Shown here one piece after another: positions 1 through 8,390 of a stretch of 64,000 nt of DNA. The translations under genes and the position numbers were made by a program. The DNA comes from an uncultured Sphingomonadaceae bacterium (GTDB lineage Bacteria > Pseudomonadota > Alphaproteobacteria > Sphingomonadales > Sphingomonadaceae), in assembly GCA_937873035.1 (NCBI GenBank), contig CALMVA010000058.1, forward strand, positions 1 through 64,000, read 5' to 3'. A model generated the notes under the pieces. That model made no database searches. It saw only the letters and a program-made list of their open reading frames with translations, and was not told the DNA's origin. Positions within the stretch are counted from its first letter, which is position 1. Every line of letters begins with the position of its first letter.

Positions 1-9
1 CGCACTCCG

Positions 10-96
10 CTAATCTACGCCGCGAGTTGTGCCGAATGTTCTGACGACGGACAGGCCGCACAGCAACAGGGCAAGCGCCCATGGCGTTTTACGCAT
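10..96 (-). CDS. 28-residue signal-peptide-like ORF, possibly a broken gene start
   Basis: On the minus strand an ATG at 96 follows a strong ribosome binding site (GGAGGGG) and opens a 28-codon frame. It starts MRKTPWALALLLCGLSVV, which looks like a bacterial signal peptide, and stops at a TAG at 10-12. A good start signal followed by so short a product suggests either a gene broken early by a frameshift or stop, or a tiny secreted peptide. The neighbouring bases lie outside the window, so it is unknown whether homology resumes there. It is divergent from the TetR gene that starts at 230. Confidence 0.25.
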   Translation of the reverse strand: MRKTPWALALLLCGLSVVRTFGTTRGVD

Positions 97-187
97 ATAT
101 CCCCTCCCGATCACGAAACGTCAGTCGCCTCGATGTCCTGACGCAAATGTTGCGCCTCCGACATGAACCTTGTCAAGTGTCCTAAAT

Positions 188-201
188 TTGTCTAATGACA
201 A
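188..201. promoter_or_regulatory. Inverted repeat TTGTC-N4-GACAA, candidate TetR operator
   Basis: The repeat TTGTC-TAAT-GACAA lies 28 bases before the TetR start at 230 and about 92 bases from the divergent short ORF. A wider pair, CTTGTCA (169-175) and TGACAAG (196-202), overlaps it. The position is typical of an autoregulated TetR operator. The binding is inferred from position and symmetry only. Confidence 0.4.
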
Positions 202-229
202 GTTTTGAAAAGACACGGAATTCAGCTCT

Positions 230-928
230 ATGCCGCAGAAAAAAAGAAGCGAAATCAGATCAATAAGCATAGCCGACCTTACCTTCCCCCCGCGCGAAGG
301 GGGCTATGCCAAGGGGCATGACACCCGTGAAATGATCCTCGAAGCCGCGCTGCATCTGTTGGTTGAAGAGGGCTATCGGGCAATGACGATGCGCCGCATC
401 GCTGCCGAGTCCGGGTTGAAACTGGGCAACCTCACCTACCATTTTCCTTCACGCGAAGATCTGGTGATGGCCCTGCTCGATGCTGTCATCAGCGGCTATC
501 AGATCGAGTTTGATCGCATCGTGCACGCCTCGCAGGCGTCCGCCGAGCAGCGGCTGTTCAACATTTGCGAACTCATTCTCGAAGACATCCGCACCAAGAA
601 GACGACGCGCGTCTTTCCTGAGCTTTGGGCGCTCTCAAGCCACGACCATTTCGTGTTCGAGCGCGTGCACGAGCTTTATGCCCGCGCCCGCGCGCCGCTG
701 GAAGAGATCATCCTCGAAATCCGGCCCGACCTGCCCGCCGACAAGCGCACCGCCATGGCGCTGTTCATTTCCGCCTCGATGGAAGGGCTGACGGTGTTCG
801 CCGGATATGACAAACCCTTTGAAGGGCAGATGCACGCACTGGAGCGGATTGCGACCAAAGCCTTTATCGACCTCGTCCGCACGATCCGCGCGGACGAAAT
901 TCCGATGGATCAGAGTGATTTCAAGTGA
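230..928 (+). CDS. TetR/AcrR family transcriptional regulator
   Basis: This 232-residue protein has the TetR layout. An N-terminal tail of about 30 residues precedes the DNA-binding helices (residues 33-80). The turn segment RIAAESGLKLGNLTYHFPS is near residues 56-74, and the rest is a helical ligand and dimer domain without recognisable ligand residues. The start is the first ATG and has only a weak ribosome binding site, so an internal start is possible. An inverted repeat lies directly upstream, consistent with autoregulation. Its convergent neighbour is an S51 peptidase and a TonB-dependent receptor lies 1.3 kb downstream, but no shared operator was clear enough to assign targets. Confidence 0.9.
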   Translation: MPQKKRSEIRSISIADLTFPPREGGYAKGHDTREMILEAALHLLVEEGYRAMTMRRIAAESGLKLGNLTYHFPSREDLVMALLDAVISGYQIEFDRIVHASQASAEQRLFNICELILEDIRTKKTTRVFPELWALSSHDHFVFERVHELYARARAPLEEIILEIRPDLPADKRTAMALFISASMEGLTVFAGYDKPFEGQMHALERIATKAFIDLVRTIRADEIPMDQSDFK

Positions 929-970
929 GATGAAAACATCAAACGGTTCGGAAATCACGAATAATCAATA

Positions 971-1017
971 ATCTGGAGCGCCGTTTTGCTTCAACCAAAC
1001 CCAAACGCGCTCCAGAT
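971..1017. terminator. Hairpin between convergent genes, likely bidirectional terminator
   Basis: Perfect 11-base arms (971-981, ATCTGGAGCGC; 1007-1017, its complement) flank a 25-base loop between the ends of the TetR gene (928) and the S51 peptidase gene (1032). There is no long T tract on either side, so termination efficiency is uncertain. Confidence 0.55.
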
Positions 1018-1031
1018 GCATAGAGACGGCA

Positions 1032-2036
1032 TCAGTCAGCCAGTTCGCGCCACTGCCCGTCTGACACGGCATAGCGTTTTTCAAACCCCGGATTATCGAC
1101 CTTGCCGCCCGGCAGATGCAGTGTAGAGGCAAGGCTGATCCCCGTCACCTCGACGCGCGCAAGCTTGAGCGGCTGGCCGGGCGCTACAGGATCCGCAAAG
1201 CCGCCCTTCACGAGCCATGCGCCGCCATCAGGGGCGGTTGCATAAACGCGCGCACTGCCATCCGGCTCCACGGCAAGGGCGGCACTTTCATCAACGCCAA
1301 GGCCAAGCAGCGGCGCAGCCCCGGCGGGGCGCATTTTCTCGGCCTTGGCAACAAAGGCGAACAAGCGCCCCAGCCGGTTGCGCTCCTTGAAGTGCGTATC
1401 GGTAATCACACCCTTCAACTGCGCGAAATGGACGAAATCCGTCTCGATCGTGTTCGCAACACCCAGCGGATCGGCAAGCGCCTCTGCACTGGTGATGCTG
1501 CCGCCATCCATCGCGCCGTAAAGATATTCGCCCTGCATGGCGAGGCCCGCACTGGTGCCTGCAAGCGGCTTTCCGGCAGCCACGTGCGCATCCAGTGCTG
1601 CGGCAACCGGCGTGCCCTTCCAGAAACGGACGTAGCGGGATTGATCGCCCCCTGCGATGAAGATGCCGTCCGCACGCTTCAGGCTTGCGAGCATCTTGCG
1701 ATCATAGGCCGCCTTGCGGCTGGTAAAGACAAAGGTTTCGGCAGACGCAATTCCGCCGACATCCTTGTAAAGCTCATCGGCAATGCTCGTCGACTGCGAG
1801 GCGCGCAGGATGACGATGTGGCCGTGCCCGGCCTTGCTGATAAACCATTTGAGCGAGTCCGTATTGCGATCTCCCCCACCCATCAGCAGCAGGCCGCCGC
1901 TCACCGGGCCGGGCGTGGGCGCCCGCACATCTCCGATGAGATAGTGGCGATAACCGCGTGCGCTGGCCTGTTGTGCGGGCAGCGTCACCGCGAAACAAAC
2001 CGTCAAAACCAGTGCAATCCAGCGCGAAAGCGGCAT
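1032..2036 (-). CDS. Secreted cyanophycinase-like peptidase (family S51)
   Basis: This 334-residue protein begins with a signal peptide (hydrophobic stretch up to the alanine-rich QQASA cleavage region). It carries S51 features in order: an LLLMGGGD strand, the FIAGGDQSRY loop and the nucleophile elbow AGTSAG (Ser about residue 162), followed by a conserved DTHF segment. S51 members include cyanophycinase and aspartyl dipeptidase, which cleave beta-aspartyl or alpha-Asp peptide bonds. Exported members are common in heterotrophic bacteria. The ATG at 2036 is chosen over an upstream TTG because GGAG sits six bases ahead of it. It is divergent from the TonB receptor at 2218, which hints at joint peptide scavenging. 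The exact substrate is not visible. Confidence 0.85.
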   Translation of the reverse strand: MPLSRWIALVLTVCFAVTLPAQQASARGYRHYLIGDVRAPTPGPVSGGLLLMGGGDRNTDSLKWFISKAGHGHIVILRASQSTSIADELYKDVGGIASAETFVFTSRKAAYDRKMLASLKRADGIFIAGGDQSRYVRFWKGTPVAAALDAHVAAGKPLAGTSAGLAMQGEYLYGAMDGGSITSAEALADPLGVANTIETDFVHFAQLKGVITDTHFKERNRLGRLFAFVAKAEKMRPAGAAPLLGLGVDESAALAVEPDGSARVYATAPDGGAWLVKGGFADPVAPGQPLKLARVEVTGISLASTLHLPGGKVDNPGFEKRYAVSDGQWRELAD

Positions 2037-2217
2037 TTTGAACTCCAAACCATTAAATCACGCCAGATTATTACACGTTGGCGGAAAATTTTGACAAGGT
2101 GATTGCAATCGAACGCCCCCTGCCAATAATGCAAATAAATATGTTGGCGTGAAAATTACGCCCGTTATCCGCCTGCAAAAACTCAGGCGAGGTTGTTGTG
2201 TGAAAAGGGGTTAGACG

Positions 2218-5004
2218 ATGTTTTCAGGAAAGATGCTGCGGCAGCAGTTTTTGTCGGGATGTGCGCTGTTTGCGCTGTCGACAACAGCACAGGCGCAAAC
2301 GGTTGCCGCAGAAAATGCCGAAGCCCCCGGTGAAATCATCGTCACGGGCTCGCGCATCCCCACCATCAAGGATCAAGGGCCGTCGCCCGTCACCTCGATT
2401 GACGCCGATGCGATCCGCAACAACGGCTATACAAGCGTGCCGGAACTGCTCGCCTCGCTCACCCAGAACAGTGGCGAGACGCAAAGCCCTCAATCGGGCA
2501 GCAGCGCCGATTTTACGCCCGGCGCGCAGCAGGTTGATCTGCGCGGGCTTGGCCCCAACCACACGCTCGTGCTGGTCAACGGGCGGCGCATTGCAGATTT
2601 TCCGCTGCCTTATATCGGGCGCAGCAACTTTACCGATATTTCCAACATTCCCGTCAGCCTTATCGAAAAGGTTGAAATCCTGAGCGGTGCGGCCTCGGCC
2701 ATTTACGGGTCCGATGCGATTGCGGGCGTCGTCAACTTCCGCATGAAGGACAAGCTTGATGGCCTGACGCTCGATTATCGGCACGGCCGCACAGAGCATG
2801 GCGGCGGCCTTTCCCACCGTTTCACCGCGACCGGCGGTTTTTCGACCGGGCGGCTGAGCTTTGCAGGCGGCATCGAATATCTCGATCAGCGGCCGCTCTG
2901 GGCCTATGATCGCGCGGTTCAGGACAGCACCGACGACAACCCCGTCAACACCATCGCGCGGCGCACCTTCCTGCGCTACAGCATCGAGAACGACAGCTAT
3001 ATCGATCCGGGCGCGGCGACCTGCGCCTCCTTGTCCAACCTCAACGGCGGATCGACCATCTACACATCGCGCCCGCGCTATGGCGATTATGATCCCGTGA
3101 TCGACGATTACGGCCCCGGCTATTATTGCGGCAGCAAGAACTCCATCGCTTATGGAACCATCGTGTCGGGCCGCAAGGGCTTCAACAGCTTTGGCAACCT
3201 CACCTATGAGCTGTCGGACAACGCCAAGCTGTTCACCGAAGTCCAGTTCGGCATCAGCAAGGTCCGCCTGATGTATGACGTGACAAGCTGGGCGTTTGAA
3301 AGCTCGTCGAGCAGCTCGGACAACAGCTTCTACAACGCGTTTGACGACACCATTGATGATTGGTCACGCCAGTTTACGCCCGAAGAAACCGGCGGGTTTG
3401 AAATGCAGCGCAGCCGCCAGACGACCTTCAGCGTCACACCCGGCATCCGCGGCAATTTCGGCAGCAGCTGGAATTATGAGGCGTCGTTCAATTACAGCCG
3501 CTACAAGTCGATCGTGCGGTGGCCGCAGATCGTCAACAGCAAGGCAATCGCTTATTATCTCGGCCCGCAGCTCGGCGTCGATGAAGACAGCGGCTACCCC
3601 ATTTTCAATGCAGACCCGGCGCGGCTCTACACCGCGCTCACCCCGGCCCAATATGACAGCATCTCGGCGGATACGGTGTATAACCCCGTCAGCTGGACCA
3701 GCAACTTCCAGGCAACGCTCACCAATGGGGAGCTGTTCCAGTTGCCCGCAGGCCCGGTGGGCTTCGCGGCGGTCGCCGAATATGGCAAGCAGGGCTATAA
3801 TCTGCATCCCGATCCGCTTGCGCTCACCGACTATTATTTCAGCTGGAAGGACAGCGACGGCGCGGGCAAGCGCAGCCATGCCGCCATTGGCGGTGAAGTG
3901 CGCGTGCCCGTTCTGAGCTTCCTCACGCTCAACGGCGCGGGCCGCTATGATACATTCGGCTTTGCCGGGCGCGATGTTGGCCGGTTCACCTATAATGGCG
4001 GCATGGAACTGCGCCCGACCAAGAGCCTGTTGTTCCGTGCCGCTTATGGCACTGGCTTCCGCGCGCCTGACCTGCACTATGTGTTCACCGGCCCCGGCAA
4101 TGTGCAGAGCAGCGTTGACGATTATTATCTCTGCCGCACGGAGGAGCCGGATTCCGACATCGGCGATTGCAGCTATTCCGGCAGCGGCGTTGTCGTCAGC
4201 CGGTCCGGCAACCGCAATCTGAAGGCGGAAACCGGGCGCACGCTGACGGCGGGCGCTGTGTTCTCGCCCTCTTCGCGCTTCATGCTGTCGGTGGATTATT
4301 TCCGCGTCACGCTCTCCAATCAGGTCGATGATCTCAGCATTGATCAGCTCGCGCGGGACGAAGCGGATTGCCGCATCGGCCAGACGACCAACGGGGCGTC
4401 GGTCGACATCAATTCGCCCACCTGCCAGGATGCCATTTCGCGCATCAACCGCTTCACCTCTGGCGGACTTGACGGGCAGATCGAAGCGATCAGCATCAAC
4501 CCGATCAATATCGCGCGCGAAAAGACGAGCGGGCTGGATGTCGCCTTCCGCGGCAGCCTGCCAACCGGCATCGGCACCTTCACCCTCTCGCTGGGGCATA
4601 GCCATGTCTTCAAGCACAGCTTCCAGCAATATCCGGGTGATCCGCTCATCAACAAGCTGGCGGTTGACAGCGGCTATTACATCCCGCGCGACAAATCGAC
4701 CGGCAGCATCAGCTGGGCGAAGGATGGCGTGCAGCTGACCGTGTCCGGCACCCGTCTGGGCAAGCTTCCCAACTATGATGAAGACGCTTTTGTGAAGCCC
4801 TATTACGTCTTCAACTCGACCTTGCAGTATGACTTTAACGATCATCTGCGCGGCTCGCTGACGGTCAGGAACCTGCTCGACAAGATGCCCGTCAAGGACG
4901 CCACCTGGTCAAGCTACCCCTATTACAACGCCAGCTGGTATGACAGCGTGGGTCGCAGTTTCTTCTTGCAGCTGACCTACAAGCTGGGCGGCGCGGGCCT
5001 CTAA
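2218..5004 (+). CDS. TonB-dependent outer membrane receptor
   Basis: This 928-residue protein starts with a signal peptide ending near the AQAQT segment (about residue 27). A TonB-box-like EIIVTGSRI follows and then a plug domain containing the conserved SGAASAIYGSDAIAGVVNF region. The long barrel has the usual alternating Tyr, Phe and Asn-rich strands and ends in the motif ...SFFLQLTYKLGG. Receptors of this size and plug type in sphingomonads take up oligosaccharides, peptides or aromatic compounds rather than only siderophores. The substrate is unknown here. It is transcribed away from the S51 peptidase across a 181-base gap, so coupled peptide uptake is one possibility. A hairpin follows the stop codon. 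Confidence 0.93.
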   Translation: MFSGKMLRQQFLSGCALFALSTTAQAQTVAAENAEAPGEIIVTGSRIPTIKDQGPSPVTSIDADAIRNNGYTSVPELLASLTQNSGETQSPQSGSSADFTPGAQQVDLRGLGPNHTLVLVNGRRIADFPLPYIGRSNFTDISNIPVSLIEKVEILSGAASAIYGSDAIAGVVNFRMKDKLDGLTLDYRHGRTEHGGGLSHRFTATGGFSTGRLSFAGGIEYLDQRPLWAYDRAVQDSTDDNPVNTIARRTFLRYSIENDSYIDPGAATCASLSNLNGGSTIYTSRPRYGDYDPVIDDYGPGYYCGSKNSIAYGTIVSGRKGFNSFGNLTYELSDNAKLFTEVQFGISKVRLMYDVTSWAFESSSSSSDNSFYNAFDDTIDDWSRQFTPEETGGFEMQRSRQTTFSVTPGIRGNFGSSWNYEASFNYSRYKSIVRWPQIVNSKAIAYYLGPQLGVDEDSGYPIFNADPARLYTALTPAQYDSISADTVYNPVSWTSNFQATLTNGELFQLPAGPVGFAAVAEYGKQGYNLHPDPLALTDYYFSWKDSDGAGKRSHAAIGGEVRVPVLSFLTLNGAGRYDTFGFAGRDVGRFTYNGGMELRPTKSLLFRAAYGTGFRAPDLHYVFTGPGNVQSSVDDYYLCRTEEPDSDIGDCSYSGSGVVVSRSGNRNLKAETGRTLTAGAVFSPSSRFMLSVDYFRVTLSNQVDDLSIDQLARDEADCRIGQTTNGASVDINSPTCQDAISRINRFTSGGLDGQIEAISINPINIAREKTSGLDVAFRGSLPTGIGTFTLSLGHSHVFKHSFQQYPGDPLINKLAVDSGYYIPRDKSTGSISWAKDGVQLTVSGTRLGKLPNYDEDAFVKPYYVFNSTLQYDFNDHLRGSLTVRNLLDKMPVKDATWSSYPYYNASWYDSVGRSFFLQLTYKLGGAGL

Positions 5005-5023
5005 CCCCGCTGGAAACAGATTT

Positions 5024-5062
5024 ATGCCGGTGCGGCGCATATGACGCGACCCGCACCGGCAT
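5024..5062 (+). terminator. Long hairpin after the TonB receptor gene
   Basis: Twelve-base perfect arms (5024-5035, ATGCCGGTGCGG; 5051-5062, complement) enclose a 15-base loop 20 bases after the receptor stop. No T tract follows, so it may be a weak terminator or an mRNA-stabilising structure. Confidence 0.45.
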
Positions 5063-5207
5063 GGTCTGCCTTGGCGCGTTCTGATCCGCGCCAGAATTGC
5101 GACTATATTCGCTGCAACAGCCAATGCAGCAAGGCTTGCTCGCGTGCCGCCCAAGCCGCTATGCCCCTATGGGCATCGCACAGGTAAAGACCGGGAATGG
5201 CACGGGA

Positions 5208-6968
5208 ATGATCGGCTCGAATATGCAGGCGGAATTGCGCGCCTTCTTCGCTGTGCGCCGCCGTGCCGTGCTTGCAGTGCTGGCACTCAGCTCTGCGCTC
5301 AACATCCTTCTGCTTGCCGGGTCGCTCTACATGATGCTTGTCTATGACTCGGTTCTGCCGAGCCATAATGTATCGACGCTGCTTGGCCTGCTGGTGATGC
5401 TGATTGTCGTTTATGCCTTTCAGGCGGTGATCGAGAATTTGCGCAGCCAATTGCTCGAACATATGGCAATTGCCTTTGACGCCCAGTTTTCGCGGCGTGT
5501 GCAGCAAGCGATGTCGGCCCTTGCCCATCGCGGACAGAAATCAGCCGGCGACGGGCTGACGGCAATGCGCGATCTGGATCAGCTCCGCGCCTTTTTGAGC
5601 AGTTCCGCACCGGGAACGCTGCTTGACGCCCCATGGGTCGTCTTCTTTATTCTCGTGCTGGCGCTGCTTCATGTCTGGCTGGCGATCACCGCGCTTGCCG
5701 GGGCGCTGGTCCTGCTGGGTCTGGCCCGGCTCACCAACCGCCTGACGCGTGATGGCACACAGCGTGTCGCAGCACTCACCGCTTACCGCAATGCATCCGC
5801 CGAAACGCACCTGCGCCACGTCGATATGCTTTCGGCAATGGGGATGCGTGGGCGGCTGCTTGATCGCTGGCAACGGCTGAACAACGAATATCTGGCGGCA
5901 CATTCACAGCTTGCAAGCCGCATCAACAAGCTGGGCGGGCTGGGCCGCGTTTTCAGGATGTTGCTGCAATCGCTTGTTCTCACGGTCGGCGCGCTCTTGG
6001 TGATTGATGGAAAGGCCAGCGGCGGCATGATCTTCGCCTCCTCAATTCTGGTCGGCCGCGCTCTTGCCCCGATCGACCAGGCGATTGCCAACTGGAGAAC
6101 CTTTGCGGCGACCCGCCTGAGCTTTGAGCGCCTGTCCCAGTTGCTGGCCCAGGTTCCGCCGGATGATGGGATCAGCGTGGCGCTGCCCCCGCCTGTTTCC
6201 GAACTCAAGCTGACAGGCGTTGCAGTGGCCCCGCCGGGAACACGCCAGCTTGCCGTGCAAGGCGTCACTTTCCATCTGCGCGCCGGGTCGGCCGTTGCCA
6301 TTATCGGGCCAAGCGGGGCCGGAAAATCGAGCCTTGCACGAGCCATTGTGGGCGCGTGGCCGCCGGTTGCCGGAGATGTGCGCCTTGACGGCGCCACACT
6401 TGACCAATGGTCGCCGGAAGAACTGGGCCGCCATTTTGGTTATCTGCCCCAATCGGTCGAGTTGCTCGACGGCACGATATTTGAAAACATCGCCCGCTTC
6501 GATGCCTATGCCAGTTCAGAGGCCGTGATTGCCGCTGCCAAGGCGGCGGGGGTCCACGATATGATCGTGGGCTTTGCGGAAGGGTATGAGGCGCGCGTCG
6601 GCTATGAGGGTGAGCACCTGTCGGCCGGGCAGCGCCAGCGCATCGGCCTTGCCCGCGCGCTCTACGGAAACCCCTTTCTCGTCGTTCTCGATGAACCCAA
6701 TTCCAATCTTGATAGCGATGGCGAGAACGCGCTCGACTGCGCCATTCAACAATTGCTCGCGCGCAACGCCATCGTCGTCCTCGTCGCGCACAGGCCTTCA
6801 GCACTTGCCTCGGTTGACCATGTCTTGATGCTGCGCGACGGGCGCATGGCGGCTTTTGGCCCCAAGAACGAAGTGCTGGAAAAGTTCGTGTCGCGCCCCG
6901 GAAAGATTGGCGGCAACGCAGGACAGGCCAAAGCGGGCGAACCCGGCAAGGTGCGCACCCATGGCTGA
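5208..6968 (+). CDS. Type I secretion system permease/ATPase (PrtD/AprD type)
   Basis: This inner-membrane ABC exporter half (about 586 residues) powers one-step export of unfolded proteins. It has an N-terminal six-helix transmembrane domain without a C39 peptidase domain. The ATPase domain follows with Walker A GPSGAGKSS (about residue 367), signature LSAGQRQ (about 471), Walker B LVVLDEPNSNLD (about 491) and H-loop VAHRPS. The LDEPNSNLD wording is typical of the PrtD/AprD branch that exports RTX proteases, lipases and S-layer proteins. The start is uncertain: ATG 5208 gives the family's usual length, while ATG 5169 is also in frame. It overlaps the HlyD gene by 8 bases. No TolC homologue or RTX substrate is in the window. 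Confidence 0.92.
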   Translation: MIGSNMQAELRAFFAVRRRAVLAVLALSSALNILLLAGSLYMMLVYDSVLPSHNVSTLLGLLVMLIVVYAFQAVIENLRSQLLEHMAIAFDAQFSRRVQQAMSALAHRGQKSAGDGLTAMRDLDQLRAFLSSSAPGTLLDAPWVVFFILVLALLHVWLAITALAGALVLLGLARLTNRLTRDGTQRVAALTAYRNASAETHLRHVDMLSAMGMRGRLLDRWQRLNNEYLAAHSQLASRINKLGGLGRVFRMLLQSLVLTVGALLVIDGKASGGMIFASSILVGRALAPIDQAIANWRTFAATRLSFERLSQLLAQVPPDDGISVALPPPVSELKLTGVAVAPPGTRQLAVQGVTFHLRAGSAVAIIGPSGAGKSSLARAIVGAWPPVAGDVRLDGATLDQWSPEELGRHFGYLPQSVELLDGTIFENIARFDAYASSEAVIAAAKAAGVHDMIVGFAEGYEARVGYEGEHLSAGQRQRIGLARALYGNPFLVVLDEPNSNLDSDGENALDCAIQQLLARNAIVVLVAHRPSALASVDHVLMLRDGRMAAFGPKNEVLEKFVSRPGKIGGNAGQAKAGEPGKVRTHG

Positions 6969-8304
6969 TGCGCCCCATTCCCTCACCGTTCAAAACACCG
7001 CACTGGCAGTGATTGCCGATCCCGATGCGCGGATCGAACAGGCGGTGCGCAAAGCGGGCCTTACACTTGCCTGCCTCTTTCTGGGGCTGGGCTCGCTCGC
7101 GGCCTTCGTTCCGCTTGGCGGTGCAGTCATCGGCAGTGGCCAGGTCGGTGTGCAGTCGCTCGTCAAACAAGTGACGCATCCCTTTGGCGGGGTCATCAGC
7201 AAAATCCTTGTCACCAATGGCGCACACGTCAAGGCGGGGCAGTTGCTTCTCCAGCTCGATGATCGCGTGACAGGCGCAGATGCTGCCCTTTCCGCGCTGA
7301 GCGTCGATCAGTTGCTGGCCCAGCAAGCGCGCCTCGAAGCCGAGCAGATTGACGCGCGCGCCATCAATTTCCCGTCCATTCTCTTGCAGCGCAATACAGA
7401 CGGCGCCCGCCGCGCCATGGCAGATGAACGGACGCTGTTTTCCATCCGGGCGGCAGAGTTCGCCAATTTCAATGGCCAGCTCGACGCAAAGATCGTGCAG
7501 CATGAACAGGAAATTGTGGCCTATCAGCAGCAGATTTCTGCGCTGCAACAACAGGCGGCACTGCTGGGCCCAGAGCGCGATGGACTGCGCGACCTGTGGG
7601 AGAAAAAGCTGGTCACAATCGGGCGGCTGAACCAGTTGGAGCGCGCGGCAGTTGATGTGCAGGGACGCATCGGCGCGTTGCGGGCGAACATCGCGCAATC
7701 ACAAGCACAGATCGCAGAAGCGCGAGAGCAGATGCTGCAACTGGCCCAAACGCGCCGCGCAGAAGCAGGGCAAAAGCTGGCAGAGGTCAATGCGGCGCTC
7801 AACCAGCAGCAGGCCCGCAGCGTCTCGGCGGGTGACGTGCAGGACCGCAGCAATATTCGCGCCCCGCAAGACGGTATTGTTGATAAGCTCGCGGTGACGA
7901 CCATCGGCGGCGTGATCCGCCCGGCGGACGTGCTTATGGAAATTGTGCCCGACAAGGATCGGCTGCTGGTAGAAGGCATGATTAGCCCCGCAGATGTTGA
8001 CCAGATCCGCAAGGGCCTGCCCGCGCGCATCCGCTTTACCTCGCTCAACTCAACCGCGACGCCCGAAATTCCCGGAAAGGTCAGCTTCATCGCTGCCGAG
8101 CGGACGACTGACCCGGAGACGCGCCAGAGCTATTATGCCGTGCGGGTTGAAGTCGATCAGAAAGCCCTAAGGGCGGAAAAAGATGTGCAGCTAAAGCCGG
8201 GTATGCCCGCTGAGATCTTTATTGAAACGGGCACCCGCTCAATGCTGTCATACCTCACCAAGCCCTTGCGAGATCAATTCGCCCGCGCCTTTCGGGATAA
8301 TTAA
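6961..8304 (+). CDS. HlyD-family type I secretion membrane fusion protein
   Basis: This 447-residue periplasmic adaptor links the ABC exporter to an outer-membrane channel. It has one N-terminal transmembrane helix (about residues 30-52), a lipoyl-like half (VKQVTHPFGGVISKILVTNGAHVKAGQLL), a long Gln/Ala-rich coiled coil (about residues 95-290), the second lipoyl half (NIRAPQDGIVDKLAVTTIGGVIRPAD) and a beta-barrel domain. The start at 6961 (ATG) sits inside the end of the ATPase gene, giving translational coupling. The two genes form a complete inner-membrane pair. The third component must be encoded elsewhere. Confidence 0.93.
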   Translation: MADAPHSLTVQNTALAVIADPDARIEQAVRKAGLTLACLFLGLGSLAAFVPLGGAVIGSGQVGVQSLVKQVTHPFGGVISKILVTNGAHVKAGQLLLQLDDRVTGADAALSALSVDQLLAQQARLEAEQIDARAINFPSILLQRNTDGARRAMADERTLFSIRAAEFANFNGQLDAKIVQHEQEIVAYQQQISALQQQAALLGPERDGLRDLWEKKLVTIGRLNQLERAAVDVQGRIGALRANIAQSQAQIAEAREQMLQLAQTRRAEAGQKLAEVNAALNQQQARSVSAGDVQDRSNIRAPQDGIVDKLAVTTIGGVIRPADVLMEIVPDKDRLLVEGMISPADVDQIRKGLPARIRFTSLNSTATPEIPGKVSFIAAERTTDPETRQSYYAVRVEVDQKALRAEKDVQLKPGMPAEIFIETGTRSMLSYLTKPLRDQFARAFRDN

Positions 8305-8324
8305 TCGCCCGTCACCCCTTTTTT

Positions 8325-8345
8325 ATTGGCATTGATAATGCCAAT
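8325..8345. promoter_or_regulatory. Perfect palindrome before sulfatase 1 (shared operator, copy 1)
   Basis: Two perfect 9-base arms, ATTGGCATT and AATGCCAAT, are separated by GAT, 45 bases before the sulfatase start at 8391. Closely related palindromes stand at 12245-12265 and 11526-11546. Together they suggest one regulator, most likely the TetR protein encoded at 11561-12184. Confidence 0.7.
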
Positions 8346-8390
8346 ATATCCCGCCATATTGCCGCCGCGGAAACACGCTGGAGAATGTAT

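Noticed and set aside
2077..2149. Direct repeats of GTTGGCG...AAATT at 2077 and 2143 in the peptidase-receptor gap
   Set aside because: The repeats are short and no third copy or symmetry supports an operator; chance is likely.
3364..4845. A 493-codon open frame on the minus strand opposite the TonB receptor gene
   Set aside because: It is fully antisense to a well-supported receptor, has an Ala/Arg/Ile-rich composition without motifs, and such long shadows are common in high-G+C DNA.
6301..7698. A 465-codon minus-strand frame across the secretion ATPase and HlyD genes
   Set aside because: It spans the junction of two real genes on the opposite strand and shows no domain, signal peptide or start signal.
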